From assembly GCA_964468205.1 (NCBI GenBank), contig CAYXVG010000047.1, positions 1-57,060 on the forward strand: a stretch of 57,060 bases of DNA. The letters are read 5' to 3'. Every line of letters begins with the position of its first letter. The stretch's first letter is position 1. The DNA comes from CAWELS01 sp964468205 (GTDB taxonomy: Bacteria > Acidobacteriota > Terriglobia > Bryobacterales > Bryobacteraceae). The position numbers and the translations under genes are program-made. Positions 1-10,500 of the stretch are shown piece by piece. The notes under the pieces are model-generated. The model saw only the letters and a list, made by a program, of their open reading frames with translations. It ran no database searches and was not told where the DNA came from.

Positions 1-737
1 TGAGACTGGTAGCCCCCGATATACGCCGCCAGAGAATAAGGATACGAACCGGCATCAATCTGTGAGGCGAACGAGGACACATCCACCTGCTGGTCGATTT
101 TGGAGTTGCCGCCCGACGGTCCGCCGGCGAAGAAGTTTTGCCCGCGGTTTGGGGATCCCGGAGATTGAGCGGTTGGGAACCCGTCACCGGTTGAATAGCT
201 GCAGACCGCGACGCGTCCGTCGGTGCTCCAGCCGGGGATCGAGGGCGCCGGAGCGTTGCAGTTGGCCGAACCTGATTCCGCGCCAGAGTTCACCAGCAGG
301 TTCGTCCCCGTGCCGCCGGCCGAGCCGCTGATGGTGAACGTCATCGTCGTGAGGAGGGAATTGTTGAGGAATACCTTGTATGTCCAGAGGCCGGGGAGGC
401 TGGCAGCGGCGTTGCCGGCGATGTCCATGCGGGAGGAGAAGCAGAAGCTGCCGGGCTCTGACCGGTCCGCCCAGGCGGCGTCGCGGTAAAGCGCTCCATC
501 GGGCTGAATCCACTCGCCGCGCAACTTGTCGCCGGCCAGCATGTCGTAAATGATGAAGTAGATCACGACGTGCTGTTCCGTGGGGCTGAATACGCTGACG
601 GCGGGGCCCAGGTTGCAGGCGCTGTCGGTGAGGACGTTCGACACAGACGTCTCTCCGAGTGTAGCCCCCTGCGCGGCCCAAACTACCATGATAGTCATCA
701 ATACAACCAGAAGAAACCGCCGACAGGCGTAATGCAT
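1..737 (-). CDS. Secreted protein, 3' end outside window
   Basis: This open frame runs from an ATG at 737 off the left edge of the window (245 codons seen, no stop). The start has a clear AAGGAG ribosome site six bases upstream. The N-terminus is a typical Sec signal peptide (basic start, hydrophobic stretch to about residue 24, Ala-Gln-Gly-Ala). Residues 45-140 look like an extracellular beta-sandwich. From about residue 147 a segment with NLLVNSGAESGS and a later IPGWSTDG resembles the N-terminal part of galactose-binding-like or carbohydrate-binding modules common in secreted Acidobacteria and Planctomycetes proteins. The C-terminus is not visible, so a sorting signal cannot be checked. 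Function unknown; secretion is well supported. Confidence 0.8.
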   Translation of the reverse strand, partial: MHYACRRFLLVVLMTIMVVWAAQGATLGETSVSNVLTDSACNLGPAVSVFSPTEQHVVIYFIIYDMLAGDKLRGEWIQPDGALYRDAAWADRSEPGSFCFSSRMDIAGNAAASLPGLWTYKVFLNNSLLTTMTFTISGSAGGTGTNLLVNSGAESGSANCNAPAPSIPGWSTDGRVAVCSYSTGDGFPTAQSPGSPNRGQNFFAGGPSGGNSKIDQQVDVSSFASQIDAGSYPYSLAAYIGGYQS

Positions 738-819
738 TTCGTTCTCCTTGCCGCAACATGCGGGGATCTAGTGATTTGGCCTTCCGAGACAACAGCACCC
801 GAAAGTCTTGCCTCGCTCA

Positions 820-847
820 ATTTTAATACCGTCAACTCTGAAGTCAA
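820..847 (-). promoter_or_regulatory. Probable sigma-70 promoter for the secreted protein gene
   Basis: Read on the minus strand, TTGACT (842-847) and TAAAAT (820-825) are separated by 16 bases. This is close to the housekeeping consensus and lies about 80 bases upstream of the ATG at 737. The predicted leader is about 75 nt. Confidence 0.6.
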
Positions 848-928
848 GAAATCAATGCGGGTGTGCAAAGTATTCGTACTGCTCGCAGGGGCATTGCCGG
901 GCGACGGTTCAGTGATAATCGAAGAACC

Positions 929-2359
929 ATGTCATCGTATCCGTTTCGCGTGGGACTGTTTGGTATCGGCAACGCGGCGTACTGGCCGCAATTCGCCGGC
1001 TTGCGAGAGCGGCTGCTCGAATACACGAGGCGCTCGGAGGCGATCATCGGCAGATCGGGCGTTGCGGTGGTGAATCTCGGGTTAGTGGACACGCCGGAGA
1101 AGGCGTTCGAGGCGGGGCACCGGCTGCGGCGGGAGGACGTCTCGCTGGTGTTTCTGCACGTGACGACCTACGCCTTGTCGTCGACGGTGCTGCCGGTTCT
1201 GAAGCTGGCCGGGGTTCCCGTGATCGTGCTCAATCTGGCGCCGGAAGAAGCGATCGACTACGAGGCATTCAACCGAATGGGCGACCGCACGCGGATGACC
1301 GGTGAGTGGCTGGCGTTCTGTTCGGCGTGCCCGTTGCCGGAGCTGGCTAACGCCTTCCGGCGGACGGGCGTCCGTTTCCATCAGATCACCGGGGTGCTGG
1401 AAAACGATCCGGAGAGCGAGCGGGAGATGGGGGAGTGGGTTGAGGCGGCGCGCGTGGCCCATGTCATGTTCCACAACCGAATGGGGTGCATGGGCCACTA
1501 CTACAACGGAATGCTGGATATCTATTCGGATCTGACCCAGCAGATTGGTAGCTTCGGCGGCCACGTGGAGATTGTCGAGGTGGATGAGCTCTCGGCGCTG
1601 CGGGCGCAGGTGAGCGACCGGGAGGCGGCGGAGCGGGCTGCCCATTTCCGAACGGCGTTTGACGTGCAGCCGGAGTGCGCGGCAGAGGATCTGGAGCGGG
1701 CGGCTCGGACCTCGGTGGCGCTGGACCGCCTGGTGGAGATCCACGATCTGGGATCGCTGGCCTACTACTACATGGGTTCCGGGAACGAGGCGAACGAAGA
1801 AACGATGAGTTCGGTGATACTGGGCAATTCGCTGCTAACGGCGCGCGGCGTGCCGGTAGCGGGGGAATACGAGATCAAGAACTGCCAGGCGATGAAGATC
1901 ATGGACACCTTCGGGGCGGGCGGCTCGTTCACGGAGTTCTATGCGATGGATTTCAAAGACGATGCCGTGCTGATGGGGCACGACGGACCGGGGCATCTGG
2001 CGATTGCGGAGGGCAAGATCAAGGTGCGGCCGCTCGAGGTGTATCACGGAAAGGTGGGGCGGGGATTGTCAGTGGAGATGTCGGTGAAGCACGGCCCGGT
2101 GACGCTGCTGTCGGTGGCGCAGACGGCGGGCGGGAGTCTGCAGTTGCTGGTGGCCGAGGGCGAGTCGGTTCCGGGTCCGATTCTGGAGATTGGCAACACG
2201 AACAGCCGGTACCGGTTTGCGTTGGGGGTACGAGAGTTCGTCAACGCCTGGAGCGGGCATGGTCCGGCGCACCATTGCGCGGTAGGTATTGGGGACGTGG
2301 CCTCGAAGATCGAGAAGCTGGGGAGTCTGCTCGGGCTGGAGACGGTTCGGGTGTGTTAG
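929..2359 (+). CDS. L-arabinose/L-fucose isomerase-like protein
   Basis: A 476-residue cytoplasmic protein resembling the L-fucose/L-arabinose isomerase fold family, which interconverts aldoses and ketoses with a divalent metal. Supporting features are the Rossmann-like N-terminus (VGLFGIGNAAYWPQF), the mid-region SGNEANEE, the segment HDGPGHLAIAEG, and a C-terminal GPAHHCAVGIGD, which resembles the C-terminal His region of AraA-type enzymes. Length is close to AraA (about 500 residues). I chose ATG 929 because homology-like sequence begins there; a GTG at 863 would add 22 arginine-rich residues. The ribosome site is weak. The gene stands alone, convergent with tig. Sugar specificity cannot be told from sequence, and many members of this group are not true arabinose isomerases. 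Confidence 0.8.
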   Translation: MSSYPFRVGLFGIGNAAYWPQFAGLRERLLEYTRRSEAIIGRSGVAVVNLGLVDTPEKAFEAGHRLRREDVSLVFLHVTTYALSSTVLPVLKLAGVPVIVLNLAPEEAIDYEAFNRMGDRTRMTGEWLAFCSACPLPELANAFRRTGVRFHQITGVLENDPESEREMGEWVEAARVAHVMFHNRMGCMGHYYNGMLDIYSDLTQQIGSFGGHVEIVEVDELSALRAQVSDREAAERAAHFRTAFDVQPECAAEDLERAARTSVALDRLVEIHDLGSLAYYYMGSGNEANEETMSSVILGNSLLTARGVPVAGEYEIKNCQAMKIMDTFGAGGSFTEFYAMDFKDDAVLMGHDGPGHLAIAEGKIKVRPLEVYHGKVGRGLSVEMSVKHGPVTLLSVAQTAGGSLQLLVAEGESVPGPILEIGNTNSRYRFALGVREFVNAWSGHGPAHHCAVGIGDVASKIEKLGSLLGLETVRVC

Positions 2360-2361
2360 CG

Positions 2362-2383
2362 CGGGCCAGACGAGTCTGGCCCG
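2362..2383. terminator. GC-rich hairpin between convergent genes
   Basis: CGGGCCAGA (2362-2370) and TCTGGCCCG (2375-2383) form a perfect 9-bp stem with a 4-base loop between the convergent isomerase gene and tig. There is no T-tract on either side, so it may act as an mRNA end or protective hairpin, not as a classical intrinsic terminator. Confidence 0.45.
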
Positions 2384-2425
2384 GCACTTGCGGGGCGGAT
2401 CAGGCGGGCGAAGCGGCCGTCCGCG

Positions 2426-3706
2426 CTACTCTTCCTTTTTGTGCTTGGCGGTTTTCTTGGACTGCTCGAACAGGTAGTTGAGAGTCTTTTCGGTTCGGAT
2501 GCGGGAGGCGATCCGGCGAATTTCACCGGACTCCTGGAGTTCTTTTCGCACAGCCGGCAAGGGCTCCTGGCGTTGCGCCGCGATGCGCTGGATCTGCTTG
2601 TCGACCTCATCCTGCAGAACCTCGACGGATTCCCGTTCGCTGACACGGTCGAGAATCATGGAGGCCTTGACGTCCCGGACGGCACGTTCGCGTTGAGCGT
2701 CTTTGACTTTTTCCCAGTCGATATCCAGGCTGCGGGGGTCGATGCCCTGGGCCATCATTTCCTGAAGGCGGGTGCGCACGTTAGCTTCAATCTGTCCTTC
2801 GATAAAGGCTTCGGGCGGCATGAAGTCATGCATGTCCACGAGGCGGTCGATGACGGCGTTTTTGGCCTCCTGTTGGGCGAGGTACTGCTGTTCGGCCTGA
2901 AGGTTTGACCGGACGGCGTCGCGGAGTTCGCCGAGGTCCTTATAGTCTCCGAGATCCTGGGCGAACTCGTCGTCGAGCTCGGGCACCTCTTTTCTGCGAA
3001 TTGTCTTCAGCAAGACGTGGAAGGTGATGGTTTTCCCGGCTAGGCGGGGCTGGCCGTAGTCCTCAGGGTAGGCGACGTTAATATCCTTTTCCTGGCCCGG
3101 TTCGAGTCCAAGGAGGTTGGTGTTGAAATCCGGGAGCGTCTCCTCGTCGCCGACGTGGAGCATCATTTCGTCGTTTTGAATGGGATCGCCTTCGAGTCCG
3201 GCGACGCTTTTGAGGGACACGACGGCGAAATCGCCCTCTTCAACGGGCCGCGGATCAACGTTGACGTACTCGGCCTTTTCCTGTCTGAGACCTTCGAGGC
3301 GATTCTCGACGTCCTCGTCAGTGACATCGGGCTCCTCGTACTCGACTTCGATGCCGCGGTACTCTTCGAGCTCGAATTCAGGAACGATCTCCACTTCGGC
3401 GGTGAATTTGAGCGGTTGATCTTTCTCGAACTCGATGTTGCTGATGTTCGGCGTCCCGACGATGTCGAGATTCTCTGCCTCCACCGTTTCGCGCAAGGCC
3501 TTTGGGACGAGCGCTTCCAAGACCTCTTTGCGGATTTCGGAGGCGAATCGGCTCCGGAGGAGGGAGACCGGCACCTTGCCTGGCCGGAAACCAGGGATCT
3601 TCACTTCACTTTGTAGCGATTCCACTACCCGGTTTGTTTCCTGTTCGACATCGCCGGCCGGGACGGTGATATCGATGGTCCGTTTGCAGCTCTCTACTTC
3701 AGCCAA
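2426..3706 (-). CDS. tig: Trigger factor, ribosome-associated chaperone
   Basis: A 426-residue trigger factor, the peptidyl-prolyl isomerase/chaperone that binds ribosomal protein L23 at the exit tunnel. The N-terminal ribosome-binding domain carries the signature GFRPGKVP (about residues 39-46). An FKBP-type domain follows (about 155-245), then a helical C-terminal arm. Length matches the family (about 430). The start appears to be TTG: no ATG or GTG lies upstream in frame, and AAAGG sits 8 bases before it. In many bacteria tig is followed by clpP-clpX; here it is followed by a convergent sugar isomerase, so that linkage is lost. metK lies 200 bases upstream on the same strand. Confidence 0.96.
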   Translation of the reverse strand: MAEVESCKRTIDITVPAGDVEQETNRVVESLQSEVKIPGFRPGKVPVSLLRSRFASEIRKEVLEALVPKALRETVEAENLDIVGTPNISNIEFEKDQPLKFTAEVEIVPEFELEEYRGIEVEYEEPDVTDEDVENRLEGLRQEKAEYVNVDPRPVEEGDFAVVSLKSVAGLEGDPIQNDEMMLHVGDEETLPDFNTNLLGLEPGQEKDINVAYPEDYGQPRLAGKTITFHVLLKTIRRKEVPELDDEFAQDLGDYKDLGELRDAVRSNLQAEQQYLAQQEAKNAVIDRLVDMHDFMPPEAFIEGQIEANVRTRLQEMMAQGIDPRSLDIDWEKVKDAQRERAVRDVKASMILDRVSERESVEVLQDEVDKQIQRIAAQRQEPLPAVRKELQESGEIRRIASRIRTEKTLNYLFEQSKKTAKHKKEE

Positions 3707-3780
3707 AACAACAACCTTTCTTCGTACATTCTCCCGCGAAGCCGAAAGCGTCGCGGCGGGAAGGGGGCCTTACATGCAGT

Positions 3781-3811
3781 GGCGGCCCGGAACAGAAGAG
3801 TCCGGGCCGCC
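3781..3811. terminator. Perfect hairpin downstream of metK
   Basis: GGCGGCCCGGA (3781-3791) and TCCGGGCCGCC (3801-3811) form a perfect 11-bp stem with a 9-base loop, 95 bases past the metK stop and before tig. It lacks a U-tract in either direction, so it is a candidate 3'-end or processing hairpin only. Confidence 0.45.
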
Positions 3812-3905
3812 GTTCATTCCGGTCACCGCCGCACGGCAGCGTGGCAGACGGTGAAACACGACGGACAGGCGCCCGCGCCGGCCCGATTTGTTTTCCGGCA
3901 TCCGG

Positions 3906-5066
<1,161 letters not shown>

Positions 5067-5106
5067 CCAGACTGCCTCCGCAAATTCAATTCAAGAGATC
5101 CACGGG

Positions 5107-5134
5107 ATTATACGCGGCACGCGAACTTCCGCAA
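5107..5134 (-). promoter_or_regulatory. Sigma-70 promoter of metK
   Basis: On the minus strand TTGCGG (5129-5134), a 16-base spacer and a perfect TATAAT (5107-5112) precede metK. The predicted transcription start near 5100 leaves a leader of about 35 nt with no obvious riboswitch. Confidence 0.7.
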
Positions 5135-5234
5135 CGTGACCGAATTGGTTAAGCGCGGGGAAACGAGCAGAGTGAAACCCGTTGGATTAATCCTCTAGTG
5201 TAACGCGAATGAGGAACGCAAGGCCGCCCGGCGA

Positions 5235-6029
5235 TTACCGGAGTTTGTCGAGCCCCTCCGTAAGTTCGATGTAGTTGCCCCAGGGATCAGTCAGGAAAGC
5301 CAGGCCGATGCCGAATTGTTCAACCCAGCGGTAGGGTATGTCGAAAGATACGCCGTTGGCGGCGAGTTTCTTGCAAAACGCCTCCAAGCCGTCAATTTCG
5401 AATCCGATGTGGTCGATGGCGCTGCCCTTTGTGCCGGAGACGGGCGTTTTCGCCTCGGAGAATGAGAGGTTCGAGCCGGGCAGGTCCGCGGCGAGGAACT
5501 TGCCACGCATTCCGAGGGTTGCGCCGAAGGTCTTGGCGTACCAGGCGCGAGTGTCTTCGGGCGCGCTCGTGTAGAAGTGGATGTGATGATGGCGGACAGG
5601 CGCGTCAATCGAGGGGTCCTCGGTGAACTCGACCTTGACATCGCCGGGGAACCGGAAGAAGACCTGCTCTGGGGAGGGGCGGCGCTCGTAGATCTCTCCA
5701 CCAAGGGCGAGCCAGCGTTTCTCGAGCTCCAGCCGGTCCTTTACGAGGAAGCCGAGGTGGTTTACGGTGGTGGCTTCAGTTCCGGCGTTGGGTTCCGCTT
5801 TCTTCAGAATGATGACAGTGTCGGGGAGCAACAGCACCTCCATCGGACCAAGCATGACGGGGCGGGCTCCGATACCGTCAACCCAGAGCTTCCGGGTGTG
5901 ACCGTAGTTGGATTCGGCTACCAGGAAGTGGAGGTGGCCCATCGCGACACCCGCGCCATTGGGTGGCGGGAGTTGGGCTGGAAGTGGCGCCATGGCAGCG
6001 AGCAGAAGAAATGCACAGAGAGTCTTCAT
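5235..6029 (-). CDS. Exported VOC (glyoxalase-fold) protein
   Basis: A 264-residue protein with a signal peptide (hydrophobic stretch ending near residue 18, LPAQ) followed by two halves of the vicinal-oxygen-chelate fold. The first half covers about 30-140, with VNHLGFLVKD as a recognisable strand-helix start. The second covers about 145-260, with HHIHFYT, IDHIGFEIDG and DPWGNYIEL, the last being a typical VOC C-terminal motif. Members of this fold include dioxygenases, glyoxalases and resistance proteins; the substrate is unknown. Its ATG overlaps the stop of the upstream sulfatase gene (shared ATGA), so the two are translationally coupled. An exported VOC protein is uncommon. Confidence 0.82.
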   Translation of the reverse strand: MKTLCAFLLLAAMAPLPAQLPPPNGAGVAMGHLHFLVAESNYGHTRKLWVDGIGARPVMLGPMEVLLLPDTVIILKKAEPNAGTEATTVNHLGFLVKDRLELEKRWLALGGEIYERRPSPEQVFFRFPGDVKVEFTEDPSIDAPVRHHHIHFYTSAPEDTRAWYAKTFGATLGMRGKFLAADLPGSNLSFSEAKTPVSGTKGSAIDHIGFEIDGLEAFCKKLAANGVSFDIPYRWVEQFGIGLAFLTDPWGNYIELTEGLDKLR

Positions 6030-7486
6030 TTGTCGAGTTCCTCGTTGATCCAGTGATCGATTGCCTCCGGGGGAACTTCGTCCGCGGCGGGAGGGATCTG
6101 GTAGCCGACCTCGCGTTTCGCCGCCGCTAACTCACGCTGCATCCGCTCGAGTAATGTCTGGTGGGCCGGATTGCGCGCGAGATTGTCGAGCTCGTAAGGG
6201 TCCTGCGCAAGGTTGAACAGCTCCAGCCAGGAGCGCCCTGGATAGGTGATGAGTTTTGCTTCCGCCGTGCGGACGGCGACAATGGCCGGCGTGATGGGCG
6301 GATCCGCGGTCTGAATCTCGTAGTCGGAGATGTCGGTGAAGCTGAAGAAGTATTCGTAGAGCAAGCGTTCTCGCACTTGATCGGATTTCCCCTCGAACAG
6401 CGGCTTCCAGCTTTTGCCCTGCATCGAGGAGGGAACCGGTACTCCGGCCATGTCGAGCATGGTGGGCGCCACGTCGATATTCGCGACCAAGGCATCCAGC
6501 GTTTTTCCCTCAAGGCCGAGCTTTGGATAGCGGACGAGCATCGGGATTCGCATCGATTCCTCGTAGGCCGAGCGTTTGTCTCCGATGGCGTGCTCGCCGA
6601 ACTGGTAGCCGTTGTCGCTGGTGTAGATCACCATGGTCTCGCCGGCGATCCCAAGCTCATCCAGCAGGTCAAGGATCCGGCCGAGGTTCTCATCCACGGC
6701 GTGGATGACGCGGAAGTAGTTAAGCGGGTCCCCGGGGGGGCGATTGCCGTGCTCTTTTTGGTAGCGAGGATGCGCGATGTGGACCTTGCCGAGGTAGACC
6801 GGACGAACATTGAAGCTCACCGGGGGCCTGATCCGTTCTCCGGCGAACTTTTCCGCGAGCCGCGGCGGCGGATCGAAGCGGCTGTGGGGCGACTTGTAAC
6901 CGATGGAGACGCTGAAGGGGCCGTCCTTGTGTTGGCGTATGAAGTCGATCGCGTAGCCGGTGGCGACATCGTCGACCCAGCCGCTCGTGCTGGTGGTTTC
7001 GCCGTTAATCTCAAAAGGACAGTCGAAGTAGCGCCCATGGGCGCGATAGCTGGCGGAGTAGGTGAATCCGGGCCGTTGGCCGCTTTGGCTACCCATGTGC
7101 CATTTGCCGATATAGGCGGTGGCGTACCCAGCCTTGGTCAGCTCGGTTGCATATGTGATCGCATCCGCGGGGAACCGGGTGAAATTGCCCATCACCTGGT
7201 GGGTATGTGTGTACTGCCCGGTGAGGAAGCTGGCGCGGCTCGGGGTGCAGAGCGAGTGAACGACGAAGGCGTTCCGGAAGCGGATCCCCCCCGCGGCGAG
7301 ACGGTCCATCTGAGGGGTCTCAAACCAGGGCCAGCGGCCGCGCTCACCCATCTCGCGCTGCACGGTTCCGAGGCAGTCCCAGCGTTGATCGTCAGTATAG
7401 ACAAAGATGAAGTTGGGCCGGCCGGCGGCGGCTGGGGCGATGAGGATGAAGAGGATGAGGAGCCTGACAGGGAGGTTAGCCAGCAT
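6026..7486 (-). CDS. Secreted sulfatase (arylsulfatase family)
   Basis: A 486-residue sulfatase with an N-terminal signal peptide (about residues 1-22). The active-site signature is CTPSRASFLTG, with Cys80 the residue converted to formylglycine by the maturation enzyme. Asp32/Asp33 (VYTDDQ) and the later YTSDNGYQFGEH supply metal ligands, and IGKWHMG is the usual internal Lys/His motif. It should hydrolyse sulfate esters outside the cytoplasm, probably on polysaccharides; the substrate cannot be inferred. It heads a two-gene unit with the exported VOC protein, whose start overlaps its stop. No formylglycine-generating enzyme is encoded in the window. Confidence 0.93.
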   Translation of the reverse strand: MLANLPVRLLILFILIAPAAAGRPNFIFVYTDDQRWDCLGTVQREMGERGRWPWFETPQMDRLAAGGIRFRNAFVVHSLCTPSRASFLTGQYTHTHQVMGNFTRFPADAITYATELTKAGYATAYIGKWHMGSQSGQRPGFTYSASYRAHGRYFDCPFEINGETTSTSGWVDDVATGYAIDFIRQHKDGPFSVSIGYKSPHSRFDPPPRLAEKFAGERIRPPVSFNVRPVYLGKVHIAHPRYQKEHGNRPPGDPLNYFRVIHAVDENLGRILDLLDELGIAGETMVIYTSDNGYQFGEHAIGDKRSAYEESMRIPMLVRYPKLGLEGKTLDALVANIDVAPTMLDMAGVPVPSSMQGKSWKPLFEGKSDQVRERLLYEYFFSFTDISDYEIQTADPPITPAIVAVRTAEAKLITYPGRSWLELFNLAQDPYELDNLARNPAHQTLLERMQRELAAAKREVGYQIPPAADEVPPEAIDHWINEELDK

Positions 7487-7589
7487 GTCAACTTACCAGG
7501 GCGAGAACTAGCATATCATCAGAGCGGGAACTCGGCGGAGGGTTTCTGGACAGACCAAATGGCAGGATAGCCTGTCTACTCAAAACTTC

Positions 7590-10500
7590 CTAGAAGAGAT
7601 ACCGGATGACGACCTGGAAAGAGCGGGCGCCGCCGGTTTGGAACATCGGGGTGAGCCCGCTGCCGGGACTTCCGGTTCCCAGCATGATATTAAGCGTGGA
7701 GGGGGATTCGCCGAAAAGCGGGCTGGCGAGGAACCGGGCCGGGTCGGCGAAGTTCGGGTGGTTGAACAGATTGAAGGCTTCGAGCCTGAGGAGTAGGGAG
7801 TGTTTTTCGGTAAGACGGAACTCTCGGCGCGCGGCGAGGTCCATCTGATGCATTCCGAAGCCGCGGATGGCGTTACGGCCGAGGTTGCCCTGCCGGGAGC
7901 CGGAGTTGAGCGTAAAAGCATCGGGGTTCAGGCGTTTGCCCCCGGGTGCGTGCTTGTCGAAAAGCCAGATGGATTCGCCAGGGACTACGTCCGGCCGGAA
8001 AGCGTTGGCGAAGCCGAGGCCGAGCGAGAACTCCGAATCGAGGGGAGTGACCGGGAATCCGGACCGGGCCCGCAGAATTCCGTCGAAGCCCCAGCCTCCG
8101 GACAGACGCCGGAGTGGGGAGCCGTCCGGGACGCGTTCGGTCTCGTAGGTAAGGGCCATCGTCAAGGCGTGGCGGACGTCGAAGTCCGAGGAGCCCCAAT
8201 CGCCGGATGCTTCGAAGCCTGGACTGACCCAGTGCAGCAGCGAGTCGCTGGAGCTGTTGTCGATGGAGTGGCCGTAGGCGTAGGCCGCGAGCACCTGAAA
8301 CTTGCGCGTCATGGGCCGCCTGTACTGCGCCTGCAAGGCGTGATAGCGGGCGAGCCCATTGTTGGTGGCGAGAGCGATCTGCAGGGACTGGCTCTCGGGG
8401 GCGCCACCGAATTCGCGCCGCAGCAGGTTGGTCCCACTGGAGCCAACGTAGCCGATGGAGAGCACGTCGTGATCGCCAAATCCGTACTCGACGGTTGCGT
8501 TCCACTGTTCGACGCGCGGCAGGCGCAGCCCTGGTTCAAACCCATAGCTTAAGAGAGTGGAGAACGGGGCGTTCTTGCCAGTTTGGAATTGGGTGAGAGT
8601 GAACGGACCACCATTGACAAGATCCGTGGCAATGCTCAGCGAGGAGTCAAAGAAGACACCCCATCCGCCGCGGATCACCAGCCGCTGGCCGGCGAGTGGC
8701 TTGAATGCGGCTCCGGCGCGGGGAGCGAAGTTCGTGTGGTCGCGGCTCCAGATCTCGGTTTGGTCCGGGAAAGCATAGGCGACGGGATCATGAAGGGAAT
8801 CGCCGGGCGAGGTAAGCCGGGGTGCTTCGGCATACTCCCAGCGGAGACCGAAGTTGACTGTGAATCGCGGATGGAGGCGCCAGGTGTCGTGAATATAGGC
8901 GGAGTACTCCGAGAGGTGACTGCGAAAGGTGAGGGCTTCCGATTGCGCTACCCAGAGGCGGGGGCGGCTCAAGAAATCGCTCATATTCTCAGCGATGATG
9001 CTGATGCTGTTGTTGTGATCCGAGCGTTCCGGGGCATACCGCCGGTGGTCCATGCCCGCCCGGATCTGGTGGGAGCCGATGGTGACCGTGCCGGACGGCA
9101 GTATTTGCCACTGAGTCTGCCGCTGGTCGGCTTCGGCGCCGGAGGAAACCTGGCCGACGCCGGCAATGGAGAGCCGGAACATGTAGTCGCATGTGTCTTC
9201 GATGCGGAATAGCGTGCGGGCGACCGGCTTGAGGAAGCAGGGCGTATCGGCGAGATGGGTGGTGGTGCGCCATTGAGACCGTCCGCCGGCGACGGAGTAA
9301 TTGAGCTTCACATCGAGAGATGCTTTCGGGCCGAGCATCACGTTGGCGCCGGCGGTGAGGCTTCTCGCGCGGATGGTGAGGTCGTTCACCTGGGTACTGG
9401 TGAATTCATTGAAAGAGTTGGCCAGGTTGTACCGCCCGAAGACGGTGATGCGGGAGGTGAGTGCGTGATCGAGGCGGAGGCTGCCGACATCGAAGCGGGA
9501 ATTCCGATCGTGCTCTCCGTTCCATTCGGCAAGGTCCGGCCCAAGCTGCTGGCCGTTTGGCACGGGAAACAGGCCCAGCACGGACTGCGCCCATTCGGGC
9601 GCGGCTTCCCGGGCCTCGAGTGTCGGAGCGGGGGCGCGCCAGGCGAAGGGTTCCTGGAGGCGCATTCCTTCGTAGGCGGCGAGGAAGAAAGTCCGGTTCC
9701 GCTTCACGGGTCCGCCGAGGGTTGCGCCAAGGTCGTGCATGCCGAGCGGTCCGGTCTCGTTACCGCTCCGGTTGGAGAACCAGTTGTTGGCGTCGAGACT
9801 TCCACTACGCATATAGTAGAAAGCCGAGCCGTGGTACTCGTTTGACCCGGATTTACTGCTGAGCAGCACCTGGGCGCCAGGCAGTTTGCCAAATTCGGAG
9901 GTTGCGGTGGAAGTCTGTACCCGGAATTCTTCGAGGGCTTCGAGGGACACGAGGCCGTGGAGGCTGCCGAGGGCTGTCATGCCGGGCAAGGAACCACCGG
10001 TGGAGCGGGCGGGGATTCCGCCACCGCTCACACCGGTATTGGCGCTGACGCCGTCGACGAGGAAATAGTTAGCGTTGGGGCGCTGTCCGCTGGAGGAGAA
10101 CTGACCGGGCTCTCCCCGGGTTGCCGGAGTGACGACGGTGCCTGGGGCGAACTCGAGCAGGCTCAGGAGCCCCCGCCCGTTCAAGGGCAAGGTGCTAATT
10201 TCGTCCTGTCCGATGAGGGTCCCCACTGAGGCGTCTTCGGCATTGATGGTCGGTGGGACGCCGGTTACGGTGACCACTTCCTGTACACTGCCGAGGGGCA
10301 TGCTGAAGTCGATTTGAATGGTTTGGGCGGCGTCGAGCTTAACACCGAATCGGATAAGCGTGCGGAATCCTACTTTTCGAGCGGTGATCTTGTAGAGTCC
10401 TGGTTGCAGGGAGGTTACCGAGTACTGTCCGCTGGATGAGGAGCGCGTTGCGCGGCGGAATCCGGTGTCCTGACTCACCACGCTGATAGCGGCATCCGGG

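Noticed and set aside
5067..5234. Possible SAM riboswitch upstream of metK
   Set aside because: The promoter leaves a leader of only about 35 nt, and no SAM-type conserved core was seen.
6161..7570. 469-codon open frame on the plus strand
   Set aside because: Opposite the sulfatase gene, whose active-site motif and signal peptide are clear.
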